A stretch of 60,251 nucleotides of DNA from Acanthaster planci (taxonomy: Eukaryota > Echinodermata > Asteroidea > Valvatida > Acanthasteridae), in assembly GCF_001949145.1 (NCBI RefSeq), contig NW_019091404.1:3598284-3658534 (forward strand), read 5' to 3'. This document shows, one piece after another, positions 35,416-47,646 of this stretch. Position 1 is the first letter of the stretch; each line of letters begins with the position of its first letter. The notes under the pieces are model-generated. The model searched no databases. It was not told where the DNA came from and was given only the letters and a program-made list of their open reading frames with translations. Position numbers and translations under genes: made by a program.

Positions 35416-38400
35416 TCATCTCTGTGTCTCAACAATTCCTTGATGATCTGTCGTGGCATTCCAAGAGGCTCGTTCATTCTCATAGACTTGAAGTACCAAT
35501 TCCAAATTGCCTTTCCGCTTAGCATCAGTTGCAATGAATGCCTTTGTCAGAATAAAAGGAAAATGGAAGAATGTAATACAATATTATAAATAAATATACC
35601 AGGCAAGAGACCTATTTCATTTCCTCTCTTCAAAAATATTCAACCCTCCCTCTCCCCCACCAAAAAAGGTAAAAAGGTCTTTTTACTTTACTTCACGCCC
35701 CTTTTATCACTGATAAGCTCCCCTTCCTCATTAATCTTTCACCTTTATAATATCAATTCCTTCAAGTTCCTTGGTACGGACTTCAGCTGATGATTGGCAC
35801 TCAGGATGCAAAAGATGGTACAATCGAACCAAGTCTACTCCATCTGAAATCCTGGAAGTAACATTACCAAGATAAAACATTAAGCCAATATGAAAGTGCT
35901 GGAACATAAACACATCCGAACCTGGTGAGAATAATGAGAAGGCTGCTGAGGCATTATGCTTGGGTGCAGGTGGTAGGGGCCTAATAAATACCCCTTCAAT
36001 TAATGCACGTAGGGTGCCGTGATTTGCCAAAATGGATGCATGCCTCAAGTAAAAGAACACATACTTGAGTGTGGTGTCACCGGAGTGGTAACATCTCTTT
36101 GGAATAGTTTGTACAGATATCACATGATTTCAAGGCAGGTAGTAACTAATAGCTGAACAAGGAATAGGAAGTTTTGCCTTAGGAACTAGTTTGCTAATTT
36201 CCAATACCATAGGGACTTATGGACCTCATATCAACTATTACATAGCATATAAGCTGAATGATAGTTGAAGTAACACTCACAAGTTTCTCTGGACCATGTC
36301 ACTCAACATGCCATCTATTCGTTGGTTTCTTGTGAGGTAAAAGACCAGACCACCAAAGTGCCTGGTTGATCTTAGAAGATCATACTTCTCCTTAGCATCT
36401 ATATCCTCATAGGCTTGCTGATGGACCTGTTAAATAGAATAGAAACCCCTCAGGGTGAAAATATGATAAACACTACTGACTCCATTACTGAGGTTTTACG
36501 TGGTAGCCATCTTGCAGGGCAGTTCTTTTGATCCTTCCTACAAGGTGGCAGATATGCAAATCCTCCATTGACTAAGCAGGTGGCATTCTGTTCAGATTTG
36601 AAATCCTTATTTTAATTGAAAAAGATAGTAAAAGAATGTTACAATTCTTTACACCAATAAGTACATTCGGAATAATTTGCCAAATTCCTGTCCTTGTAAT
36701 TAATTAAAAACAATACACTAAACAGAAGACTATAGACAGGAAACAGTGGGAGAAGATCCTTACCCTGATGAAATCAGCAGCATCTGGCTCAAACTGAACA
36801 CATGCTGCATCTAACAAATCCTGATGGCGATCCTGACAAAACATGACCTGGATGTAATACAAAAAAGACCCCCAAGAAGTAATTTGTACAAAGTTTGACT
36901 TTGGAAGATTTGCTGGTTAGTTAACTTGAGTGTATATTTATGACTTTTGTTTAAACTCAAACCAAATTTCACATAACTAAGACTGACATGAAGTACGTAC
37001 CGATAGATTCTCATCATCAAACAAAGGTGGTGGTACGAGATTGCGATAGGGTCGAGGAAAGTAAATCTGGGTAATTCTATCACGCTCTTCCCATGTTGCT
37101 TTGCGTAATGTACCACTTGGCTCTCGCACTACAATGAAGCGTTCCTAAAAGCAATCAAATGAAGTGAGCAATCTGCTTTCAGATTTTGTTATTCAGCATA
37201 TGGAGGATTACACGTATATAAGACAGAGGCACATACATATGCAATAAAATACAAAAAATTCATGATACTTCACTACTAAAAGACTTCCACAGAGAGGCAA
37301 ATATTTTTCTCAAATTTACATTCCACAAACCATGACTGACTCGCTGCGATTTACATTTTAGCAAGTGTCAATAGAGAATTTCAGGAAATTTCTGATTGAT
37401 GGGGGCATTCCTTGCCTCAAAAATCCACAAGCTTGCATATTTTCAACCCAGACACACAAACACTGAGAAAAATTTAAGTTCCCCACACAGCCCAGCTAGC
37501 ACATAGAACCCACAGTACACTACCAAAAAGGGCCTCTCTCTGGCATCCTCTTGGTAGCACACTTGCAAATTGAACATATATGTATGAAATGAAACCAACT
37601 ACTTTAGCAAAACATTACATTAAACACACCCTGTCTTTAATGCCATAAGTGATATCTGTAAAGACAAACTTGGATGAGTCTAGTCCTTCCAGTTCTGGGT
37701 TCTCTGATAGAATATCTGTTATTTCCTCCCTCTCATCCAAGACAGGAGGCATTTGTAGTCGCTTCTTTGCTTCATTTTTAGCCTCTTCCTCCAACTGCAA
37801 AATGAGGGCAAAACAGGAATTAACCCTATCTGACGTGTATTCCAATATCAAAAGCAATGCAACATGATAGAATTATTGCTACTGATACTGATATTTAATG
37901 GCTGGACCAGTCCAGTAGCATACATTATGAATCAAAATCACTTTTTACTGATGTTTGTTTTTCTTTTTTTACTTTCATGACTGGTAATTGATAGTCTTGC
38001 ATACTGGCAATATACAGCAGGGCAATGTACCACAGGATTACATGTATGTTTAAATTTCATGAGTTCAATGTCAATTTGTCTGTTTTAATTTTCAAAAGCC
38101 AATCGATGCTACATGTACCTCTTTCAGCTTAGTATCACCAATAAGTCTGTAAGTTGGAGGCTCTAGCTTCTGTTTAGAATGACGGAAAACCTTTGATAGA
38201 TCCATCCCTGTGATGCGGGTCAAGATCCCCTGGACTTCATCAGTGCGGAATAGATCTGAAGCATCTGAATGATATACACAATAAAAATCAGGAACATTTT
38301 TTTTCACAATTTGAAGTAACCTAATTCATCAAGTGTAAACCATATCAAAAGACTAGCCATAGCATGACACCCTTCTCCTCTACATGAAAGGTGCACATGC

Positions 38401-39811
38401 ATTGTATGCTAACATCGATTTATTATTAATATTATTATTTATTTCTGGTAATGACACCAAGGATTCCTCAAAAGTGCCCTAGGCATAGTAGCTCGCAAGT
38501 CTGAAGAAATCTGTAGAGAGGAGACAATGAGAAGCAGTTACAGTTTTAGAGGTGGGAGGAAAACCCCAGAGGAATATTCTGGGGGTAATTGCAGAATACC
38601 CTGCCACTCTAAAAAAAGGACCCCTGGACTAGAATGACTGGTTATGAGGGTACAAGGTGAAATTTCACTGAAAATCCCTTAAGAGTGTGATACTTTGACT
38701 AGTATCTAGATATGAGGTTGATCATGCGGGGTGGCGCGGTATTCTGCAATTGAGCCATACTCCATGGTAAAACCCACAGAATCAAATAGGGACTGAAAAC
38801 CCAATCCACATCATGTGCACCGAGCTGGGAATCGAACCCAGACCGCAGAGGTGAAAGGTGATCACTCCTATCCCCACATACATCATGTGGGATGACATGT
38901 ACAGTGATGATTTAACCCTAGAAACCCTGCATCATGTAGGCAGTTCTAGCACAGAGACCAACAGCAGCATGTGCCGTACATGATGTACATATCGCATGCA
39001 TGTGCAAATGTACATGTAGTCCAGGTTGGACGACGTCTACATTGCATTGCGAATAATGTCCAGGGTATGGAAGTCCTCCTACTATGCGAAATTTTTTCAA
39101 CATTTTTTTCTCACATTTTTACATGTGACATATGTAATAAACGGACTGAGCGATAAGATACTACATTTACCAATGGGCTCTTCTAAAACTTTGGCAGCAG
39201 TTTAGATGTCTTCACATGGAAGAGCCGTCAAGACGATGAGGGGTCAAATGACGTATTGTTCAACGACCTTATTTTAAAGTTGGCGACTGTGAGAGTGAGC
39301 CTGTTAGATTGAATGGATAAAGGCAAAAAGACTGGAAAATACAAGTACCTCAATAACGTGAGTGAAATCATTCAATAAATAGTTTTTAGAAAACGGAAAG
39401 GTCAAGAATCATGTTCGTGTGCAAAAGAAATTGCGCCCACGATGATAAGTGGGTGCGCCGAAAATGTTCAGTACGCCGACACGAAATTGCGCATACGGAT
39501 GAGTGGCTAAGGATGGGTCGGGAGTGAGAGTCCGTGTCACACGAGTGGGGCTAGGCGAGTTCGAGTGCAAAAGTGGCCAATGCAACTGATGCAATGCGCC
39601 CAGAACGCGCCATGGCCAGCGTGATAGTTTAACCTAGACTAGACGACATTCAGTTCAAAAACTTACCTTTTTGGGATCCTTGAAGATTTGAATAACACGA
39701 AAATTGCTTATTCTTCACTGCACCAGCACGTTTCTGCAGGACTATTTGCCGAATTAATTGAGCACATTCTTCGGACAGTTTCCTTTGGCATCGCATGATG
39801 TAGGTTGCCAT
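35416..39811 (-). CDS. MRPS22: Mitochondrial small ribosomal subunit protein mS22, complete
   Basis: mS22 is a metazoan-type protein of the mitochondrial 28S ribosomal subunit. Exons on the minus strand: 39811-39667, 38264-38119, 37794-37630, 37144-37001, 36847-36764, 36426-36281, 35851-35743, 35541-35416; the phases close to 354 residues (human 360). Diagnostic blocks: [13 protein letters not shown] (human LTKMTGLNLQKTF), [24 protein letters not shown], then [20 protein letters not shown], identical to human except one residue. Next come [40 protein letters not shown] and [14 protein letters not shown]. The first ~48 residues carry Arg/Lys and could act as an import signal. Exon 7 can read on to a TAA a few codons into the intron, but exon 8 ([20 protein letters not shown]) matches the human C-terminus, so splicing at AAG/GTGAAA is preferred. 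Intron 1 hosts a SINE and a half-hairpin repeat. Confidence 0.95.
38418..38893 (-). mobile_element. tRNA-derived SINE, same family as at 30985, in MRPS22 intron 1
   Basis: Read on the minus strand: GGATAGGAGTGATCACC (A-box-like), TCTGGGTTCGATTCCCAG (a near-perfect tRNA B box), then GGGTTTTCAGTCCCTA, GGTTTTCCTCCCACCTCTAA and an AT-rich tail (AATAAATAATAATATT). The order and the blocks match the shorter copy in ELP5 intron 5. The element is ~475 bp, longer than the other copy, with an extra central part. Confidence 0.75.
39518..39552 (+). repeat. Solitary half of the 24.1-kb hairpin repeat
   Basis: TCGGGAGTGAGAGTCCGTG followed by T/CACAC (39518-39542) and GAGTGGGGCTA matches the loop, right arm and outer stem of the hairpin at 24129-24207, with one substitution in the arm. 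No complementary left arm is present here. It lies in MRPS22 intron 1. Confidence 0.65.
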
Positions 39812-40082
39812 TTTGGAAAGTTAAGTTATTGTAGAGGGCGCTATTACAGCCAAAAGGCAAAAAGAGCACTCACAAGTCAATCTGTTGACTCCAGTGCAGT
39901 ACTGGCAGTAGTAGTTCAGGGTGCAAACCACTAAATTCAAGTGAGAGTTTCTGGCAAGGTCATTAGCATTAAAAGTGCCCCCCCACATATCTTTTGAAAA
40001 AGGAGATTGTTTGGCCCCCCAAAATGGTGAGATTGTGTAAATCCTTGCCAGGATCAACTTCCTGGGTCTTTGGGCTTTCATA

Positions 40083-40137
40083 NNNNNNNNNNNNNNNNNN
40101 NNNNNNNNNNNNNNNNNNNNNNNNNNNNNNNNNNNNN
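40083..40137. other. Assembly gap of 55 N
   Basis: Short N run just upstream of MRPS22, within repeat-like sequence with long G runs on its right side, a likely cause of the break. Confidence 0.98.
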
Positions 40138-40589
40138 TAGCTGCAATCAGACTTCCGAAAGATGACTTTTTGGGGGGGGGGCGGGTGATTTTGTTTTGTG
40201 GGAATAATTAAAAAAGTAATTGGTTAACCCACAACAAATTGAAAAGAAATTGAAAGATTAGTGACCAGACAAGAATTTCATTTGTGATTTAGAAATCTCA
40301 GGGATGTTGGCGTGCATGTTATTGGGCCCTGAACAGTGCTGATTTTACACTGTTTTCAATGCATGGGGCTTGCATACTATTAGTGGACTGTGCCCTTTCA
40401 GTGACGCATGGGGGGATTTCCCCCTAAACAAAGAATATGTCACAGGTGAGTAGGAAAGAAAGTAATCCGTATATTTATTTATCAAATATGAACACCAAAT
40501 CCTTAGAAAACACCACCAGCAAATAAAAGCAAGGATGTCGAGATCTTAAGGCTTTTGATTTTGTTCTCCCCAAACATCATGTTGAAGCC

Positions 40590-40646
40590 ACATTCACTTT
40601 AATTTGCCCCCTCCCCGACACCAAAAGCTGGATTCGCCGCTGCAGT
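40590..40646. mobile_element. Transposon-end-like sequence, CAGCGGCGAATCCAG type
   Basis: On the minus strand from about 40644, CAGCGGCGAATCCAGCTTTT is followed by a GGGGAGGGGG run. This resembles the ends of the small element at 10249-10380 (CAGCAGCGGATTGGGGAGG). The other end may be lost in or near the gap at 40083-40137. Confidence 0.3.
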
Positions 40647-43600
40647 AGTTGCAATAACATTGTTTCCTCAAGAATTCTAAATGCGTATATTACTATATGC
40701 TTGACCAGAGTCGCTGTCTCGCGCTATTAGTGACTTGTCAATACTTTCGCGCACAAAGGCGCGACGACTTGCAATATGTTATGCCTACGAAATTCTGACC
40801 ACCCGTAACAAAGCAGAAAGGTCACGATCGCCCTCAGGCTGTCTTCATTGGTATTAAAACATGCTGAAGTAATAAGTATGAACGTTGGGCCTAGGAAAGA
40901 TATATTCACGAAGTAATTATCATAATTATGAGTGGACCTACATTGTACCATGAAGCTCTTTGTCATTTGTATTAACAAAGCCTTTTAGTCGGCAGCCAAA
41001 TATTTGTTGGTATTACAAAGGGGCGCGATCTTTGCTATCCTATTTATTTATTTTTAATCAAATGTGAATAATAATAGTGTAAAGGATACAAATGGGGCAG
41101 GAGCGTAAATGTTGAGCAGGATTTGTGTAGAACTTATAATTACATTGGGGCACTCAGTTCTGACAAGCGAAATTGAATGAATTTGGGCTCTAAATGCACC
41201 ATCTTTTGATAAATGTCCGATCGCCCGATCTTTAACGGTACATTTTGTCGATAATTCCGCCATTAGGCAGTCGCTAATTCAAGGTTGTATAAGATTGTTT
41301 CAAAAGTAGGAATGTTCAAGTTTCATGCAGGGATCGATCAATTGCATAGAGCGATTGGGCGATCGTGAAGATCGACCGACAATGCCTAACACAAACAAAC
41401 TGTGCTAATTTCGATATTTCAAATCGGGTGCACACTGCACCCGCGGCCGGTTGGAGCATGCGCCCCATCCCTCGCCACTTTGCGATTTTTTTTATCGTGC
41501 GTTTGAATTCATTCTAGTCATGGGGAGAGAAAAAGGAGGCCATAGCCTGTGTTAAATAAAAACCCGAAATGAAAAGTATTTGTCGAAAAGCTAGTTGATC
41601 CCGCCCGCCTGCCCAAGCGAAATGCAGTTATATGCTAAAATACATCGGCCCTTTCCATGAAAGTACAAACCTCTTACAACGAGGACAATGTGATCGATGG
41701 ACTGATTGACTAAGCACTACTGGCATCACTGTTCTGTCTTTGATCAGATGAGTTTGGAGGAGTTGAAGAGCACGTCAGGATGCTCAGTCTGAGATTATAA
41801 TTGACTCAGTGAGATCGTGTGCGCATCACAATAATAATGCTCGAGAGAAATGTGTGCTGTAGATAAATTATTTGCCCAAATCAACACAAGGCCTAAGGAG
41901 CAATGAGGGGGTCAAATTACATTTAAAAACCGTATGGCATCCTTTTGATTAAACAAGATCACACCAAGTCCGAACTGAGCATAGTTTTTATCAATAACAC
42001 CCCAAGCTGTGAAAGTTTTCTAGTCGGTATTAAATTTTTATGCAACTTTATCACAAAGGATTAAAATTGTAATTGTCGTACTCAGATAAGCTTGTTAATA
42101 TTAACTGAAACTGGAATGTTCCAGTGCATATCACCAAGCGATAGATTGGGCTAATATGTCAGATGTATGGGCGTGATGAGAATGAAGTGATCATAAATTT
42201 GTTCTGTTAGTATTGGAATGGACCAAAACACGTGTCTCATACAAAAGAACATAGAGAAGCAAATTTACTGTCTAGCAGTCTATTAGGCGCCAATCTAGCT
42301 ACACTCATTAACAAAAACAATGAGGGTAATAACGAGTCATGTCCAGTCTTTACACTGGAAAGCTTTCAACATGATTATCATACCTAGGCCTATCCCTGGA
42401 TAGTGGGGAATAGGGAGGCGCATTCACACGGGAATAACACGTTGGAACTGTTCTCAGTTATGGGCGTTTACAACTATCTTTAGGTTGCATTCATTAACCA
42501 AGCTAAGATTAACACATAGGATTTGTTACATGTTCTTGTAATCGATTGTGCCTCAAGGCCTTTTCTGTGATCTCTAGTTTTTCATCAACCGAAACTGAAG
42601 TCCCCTTGAAAGCTAGCATTCGACAACAGTCATCAGTGACGACGCACGCTGTCCTATCCTTTTTTCTAGTCATTAAGTGATGGGTCCTGTGCCCTTGTGT
42701 TGGTAATGTCCATAGAAACAGCGGAAATTAATTACAAATTCGAGGACCGCATGAGTCGATAAGGGCCTACCCATGTGCGCGAGCGACGGAACACCAACTC
42801 GACAAATACATCACCGAAGAGGGGCTGATCATAATATCCAAATTCCCAGTACCATGAATTCCAATCGTAAAAACAATTATGATGTATTTATTTTAATCCA
42901 AAAGTATATTGCATGCATATAGCATAACTAAAGGCACGATGCATTTTATACTGAAATAGTAATAACATCTTAGATAAATCAAAAGTCTGAATAGTCATTA
43001 AAAACACAAATCAAACGATAAGCAATGTTTAAAAGCTGCATCTGCAGCCAAAATATAACGGTTGCTAATATATCTAGTATCTATCTTTTTAGACACAGAT
43101 TTTCACAAAATTTGTCACACGTGTTGCAGATAAAACATTTTCCACGGCCTGGGCGCTTTGAATTAATGAATTCAACATTAATACAGCTGCATCGTATAGT
43201 GTACTGATCACTGTTATTCCTTACAAACACAATGGTAAACAATTCCATCCTTTTGGGTTTGCAGTTTTCGCTATTTTAAGTAAACAAGGCCATATGGGAG
43301 GGGGGGCTAAACTGGGGCATGCCCTTGAGACTTTTTTGGGGGGGGGTAATGAGAGAAATGTTTTACAGTCAATTTCATTTCTCGTCAAAGATGCTGGTGT
43401 AGACTGGAGCTAGACACAAGTTTACAAAATCATTAAAATAGGAGTAGACCACTAGACATGTACAGTACAATTGTCCAGATACTAGATCACAAGAAAGGGG
43501 GTGATACGCCAAGTCATCTGTGTTACTGTTACGGTACGACTTTAAGCAATACCTCCCTGCACAATATCAAGAATATAACTTGTATATCAGATAGGCCTAC

Positions 43601-44413
43601 CTGCTTCATTACTTTTTCGTTTGACTGTCACTTCCAGTTAGCTATTGTAATCAAAGAATAAACTTCAGTTCTTATTTAGGAAACAGGCATTCCTATATAA
43701 GACACCCGTATCAACAAAAAGTAGCATACGTGCCTTTAGGATTACCGTTGTTTGGCTGAACACGCGGATGCAGAATGACAATAAGCGGGGAGGAAATCGT
43801 AAATTATTAATTGCATTCAGTCGACGCAAACAGCTTATTTTAAATCTCAAAAAGCTACGACTTGCCAAAAGTAGCAAGACATTGCACAGCTTTTTACACA
43901 AGACAGCAAGAATGAGTAAAGTTAACTATTCTAATAAAGGCGGACGATAAATATCCGGAAAAGCTCTGTAAACATTACAATGTCTACAATGACCAAAACC
44001 CATTGAAAAACTAAATGCGCACTCAGATTCTGTCAAATTGCGATATGCAATAAAACTACGCACTCTCTACACGACATGCCTAATTTGAAAATCCACAGTT
44101 GTATACGTGTGGTACAAACATCACCCCGGTCTTTGTATAATGTTTGCCAATAACATGTCGGCTAGGCTAAAATGTGAATGGCATTACTGTTTCACTTCGA
44201 CTACACATAACGCTGCATGTCTTAATGACGCCTTGTTATCTTTGTGAGGGACTGGGTTGTAAAATTCCACAGAAAAACATCATTATTCCTCTGTGCACGT
44301 TCCACAACAATGCGTTCATTAGAGTTACCGTTGCTATAGTAACATAAGGTAATTGGAGCGTCACGTGTGGCTCGGCACGTTTCCAACCATTGTTGCAATC
44401 TTGTCAACTGCAA

Positions 44414-45841
44414 TCACATTGTATTTTCCCGTCGGAAACAATTCATCTTCCGGATAATTTTGAAAGATTCCACTCTAAATCTGTCGTTGACAAAGCTGTA
44501 AATGGCAGGGTTAACGGCTGGTGTAGTATAGTACAAATGCTGAAGTAGACTCAAAAATGCAAATGCAACATCGTCATTGTGCTTAAAGTCTTTCCATTTC
44601 TCACCCAACGTGTAAGATATCAACCACATAAGTAAACGAGCAGACCAAGTTACCACGAAGACAACCGTTGCTAGGAGCAACATCTTACCTGTTTTGCTCT
44701 TTTTACCTTTCTTGATGGCTTGGTCAATAGGCTCGTCGTGCTTGTCCCCAGTCAATTTTGTTTTAGGGCCACCAGATCCTGTGTCCTCACTAGATGACAC
44801 TAAGGTCGCTAGAGCAATCTTCCTATAGTCTTGGCAGTCAGTTGGACAAGCCTTTGTATTTTTTAAATTTTCTTTCACGTCCGATTTTTCTCTGATGTTC
44901 CGACGAATTGCGACAGGTGAGCCAGACGTCTTTCGCATCTGTGATTTAGGAAATTTCTGCGAAATTCCTTCAGCTTCCCCAATACTATGCCGACGAACAG
45001 CAAACCCTCTTGAAGGGAGAGAAATGCCTATCATAGAATCTCCTGCGACTAGCATACTAATAAGAAGAGTTGCGCGGGGTGCTCCTTCTTTATCGCCGGA
45101 CTTCTCTGCTGGGGCAACGTTGATAATGGATGGTCGGACTTTCAGTCGTTTCCGGACCTCACGATATATCAACAGGTACATAGCAAGGGCTGTAATCATC
45201 ATCAGAGCAAATGCAACAACCACGACAAACAAAGCAATATAGACCCAATAACGGTATTCATCTGCTTCTGTGATTTCACAAGACTTATTCCCTTGCGAAT
45301 CAGTAGATACTAAGTACACTGCTACCGCGGGGAGAGTTAGGGTGGTCGAGGCAATGATTCCAGCAAAACAAACGACTTGAGCACGCTTGTGGGTCATCCA
45401 GCCGAGGTGGGGCCGACAAATTGCCAAGTATCGGTCAACTGCAACCGCCGTGGTGACAAATGCTGAAGACAATTCACTCGCCAAACCTATCCAGCTGAAA
45501 AATCGGCAAACGAAGTCACTAGAAAAAGACTCTTCGTGTATCCAGAGATACAAACGGTAGCCAGACAGTGCACAAATGAATAAATCAACGGCAGCTAAGC
45601 CAAGAATGAATATTCTCGTCCCTGTTCGTTTAGTCTTGTTGGCGTACACAGCAAGGACCAAAATATTGCCTGGAATTCCGATGACTGTCACAATAGCCAG
45701 CAAGCCCACCAGATACCACGTGTACAGCTTCATAATTAGTGTTACCTGCCTTGATTCCTTACGGTTGAAAGTTATTAAAATTAGATTGAGACAAAAAATA
45801 AGGAAACGCTGCTTTTGAGCAGAGTTATGTTTAAATGCCAC
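44414..45841 (-). CDS. Orphan class A (rhodopsin-family) G-protein-coupled receptor, large single exon
   Basis: Up to 475 residues. TM1 GIPGNILVLAVY (N1.50), TM2 LGLAAVDLF (D2.50), a Cys before TM3 (DFVCRFFSW), AVAVDRYLAICRP (DRY intact), a TM5 rich in Val/Ala (~residues 200-225), then a third intracellular loop of about 160 Ser/Lys-rich residues, TM6 VVFVVTWSARLLMW and TM7 TPAVNPAIYSF (NPxxY), with a short tail containing MNCF. TM6 keeps the Trp of CWxP but has Ser-Ala where the motif ends in x-Pro. The ligand class cannot be told; the layout recalls the invertebrate-expanded peptide/CCK-like receptors. Three N-termini are possible: Met1 (45841, followed by a hydrophobic stretch like a signal peptide), Met37 (45733, directly before TM1), or an upstream exon spliced to the acceptor GGCAG at ~45747. 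Confidence 0.88.
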   Translation of the reverse strand: MAFKHNSAQKQRFLIFCLNLILITFNRKESRQVTLIMKLYTWYLVGLLAIVTVIGIPGNILVLAVYANKTKRTGTRIFILGLAAVDLFICALSGYRLYLWIHEESFSSDFVCRFFSWIGLASELSSAFVTTAVAVDRYLAICRPHLGWMTHKRAQVVCFAGIIASTTLTLPAVAVYLVSTDSQGNKSCEITEADEYRYWVYIALFVVVVAFALMMITALAMYLLIYREVRKRLKVRPSIINVAPAEKSGDKEGAPRATLLISMLVAGDSMIGISLPSRGFAVRRHSIGEAEGISQKFPKSQMRKTSGSPVAIRRNIREKSDVKENLKNTKACPTDCQDYRKIALATLVSSSEDTGSGGPKTKLTGDKHDEPIDQAIKKGKKSKTGKMLLLATVVFVVTWSARLLMWLISYTLGEKWKDFKHNDDVAFAFLSLLQHLYYTTPAVNPAIYSFVNDRFRVESFKIIRKMNCFRRENTM

Positions 45842-46203
45842 AATTAGTGTGACCCATCAGGAACACAGCTACACGCCGAAATGAGAAGCCGTTAGACGCC
45901 CTCAACGAATTCAAGCAACACGCCCAAGATGGAGTCATTTGGCGGAGAAAGCTGAGATGACAGGATGATTGACGCTCACCATCGTCTTTTGCTTGACTTG
46001 TACATTACCAGCCATGTCTGAAACAAATAACATCACATTACTGTGTAAAACACTATTCTAATGTGAATCTTTCAGCAAGAAGCAATTTATACAAATTCAC
46101 ACCATTTCACACGACGTTAATTTGAGTAATTTTGGAGAGAACAAACTGTAACAACATGGTTTAAATAGTCGAAATTTTTTTAACCACCACCTGTAAACAA
46201 AAA

Positions 46204-46408
46204 TTAGTCATTTGATTATTAAGATTTAGTCCAGCTCTATGTCTAAAATGACCAATTCAAATTAGTCAGATAGGCCAATGACTAACATTTATTCATCAAA
46301 GATTAGTCAAATATAGTCAAATTTGACCCAAGTCAGTCACTGTTGACTAGATATTAGTCCTGTCTTGATTTAATAAGTCACCAAGACATGACTAACCTAT
46401 ATTAGTCA
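46204..46408. promoter_or_regulatory. Cluster of six TTAGTCA/TGACTAA heptamers upstream of the GPCR
   Basis: Exact TTAGTCA at 46204-46210, 46262-46268, 46303-46309 and 46402-46408, and exact TGACTAA at 46279-46285 and 46389-46395, plus several AGTCA half-forms. Two random hits in 205 bp would already be unlikely. TGACTAA is one base from the AP-1 site TGACTCA. It lies 360-570 bp upstream of the longest GPCR start. It may be a bZIP-binding enhancer or a decayed simple repeat. Confidence 0.45.
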
Positions 46409-47618
46409 TTTTGAGCAGAAAAATGACAAACTAATGTTCACATATATGGCATAGATATGTTTAACTGTAACATCAGTTTAGAAAACTATTTCACACATAC
46501 CTTAAACCAACAGTTGTTTTTTTCAGCTGTTGTTCTTCCACGTGCAGTGTTTCACTCCAAATATTTTGCCCACATTTTCAGGCATACGCTGGCTTCACAT
46601 AATAAACATGCTCCAATTGATCCATGTAATTCAGAACAATTAATTGCTGGTGCCTTTTGAATGATGCAAAAGGCCAAAGTATGTGATGAATCTGATAATA
46701 TCTCGAAGACAAGACCAGTTCACTTTCAAGGAAGTTCCTTGCTACAACATCTCTATTTCTCTCACACGGCGGTGTCTAATGATTAACAAAAACACGAATG
46801 AGGCCAAATCACTTAAATCGTTCAAAGAACTTCATGATTTTGGCTGATAATGCAAAGATCAATTTATTGCGAATCAGCGGCGGACAACTTCACTCAGAAA
46901 CGAATATCAACTGTGAGGTAAATGTGGCGACTGACCGTACGTGAGTAAACAAAATTCACCACCCTCGATATTGTGAGTCTGAAGCTGGAACACGTTACGG
47001 ACACTGATGCCAAAGTTCAACATTTCTTAAAGTTTATCTTTGATGACTAAATCGCCTCTTTACCAGTAGTCAAAATGAAGGTTTGACAGTCGGGCCGCCC
47101 TCGATGAACACAAAATTCACACATTCTACACTTGGCATAAAAACCATCCGTAAGATTGCGTGTCCTTTCCCTTTATAACGCGTCACGTCGTAAATGTCAG
47201 ATAACGATCGACAGGACTACCTCATATAGCACGTGTCTCCTTGCCAACGCTAATGTGGCCTGCTATGATGGTCAAGAGCAAGGTGAAAACACAGTAAGTG
47301 AATGAATCCAGATGACCAACAGTGACCGACATGATTGATACTGACCTAAGCTCCTTCACAGTAACGAATGGTGATACATGTAGGCCTAACAGTCTACAGT
47401 GTTTTGGTTTCACTGACTAACGATAAGCTATGCCACAACACAGTGTGAATATGATCTACCAATCGTCCATCAGTTCTGCGTAATACATAAAACCTGTTGC
47501 GCTCACCATACAACGCGCGTGGAAAGCTACGTTGCTTGTTTGGGGGGGGGCCCTTTGTGTTTCTTTACTTCAGGGATGCAAAAGCGGCTAAAATTCCCTA
47601 TCACTACTTTATTTATTA

Positions 47619-47646
47619 ATAGTTTCTTTTGTTCAAAAGAAACTAT
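47619..47646. repeat. Perfect 13-bp palindromic hairpin
   Basis: ATAGTTTCTTTTG (47619-47631) is followed by two bases and its exact reverse complement CAAAAGAAACTAT (47634-47646). AT-rich and without neighbouring features; a possible cruciform or remnant of a foldback element. Confidence 0.6.

Larger units (their letters stand above)
39812..44413. other. Intergenic region between MRPS22 and the GPCR gene
   Basis: Contains a 55-base gap, repeat-like G/C-run sequence (about 39965-40645 and 43290-43350), and a stretch at 41300-42850 of more balanced composition with many CpG and GATC-type motifs. No exon is recognisable. The last part (42850-44413) should include the GPCR 3' UTR. A reading frame with basic residues at 43768-43950 has no support as a gene. 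Confidence 0.45.

Noticed and set aside
35731-35742. MRPS22 ending at the TAA just inside intron 7
   Set aside because: Exon 8 (35541-35416) reproduces the family C-terminus in phase, so the read-through is intronic.
38800-38870. A tRNA gene at the perfect B box on the minus strand
   Set aside because: No acceptor stem or anticodon arm closes around it, and the SINE body follows directly.
44895-45818. Plus-strand frames opposite the GPCR
   Set aside because: Antisense shadows of the GPCR exon.
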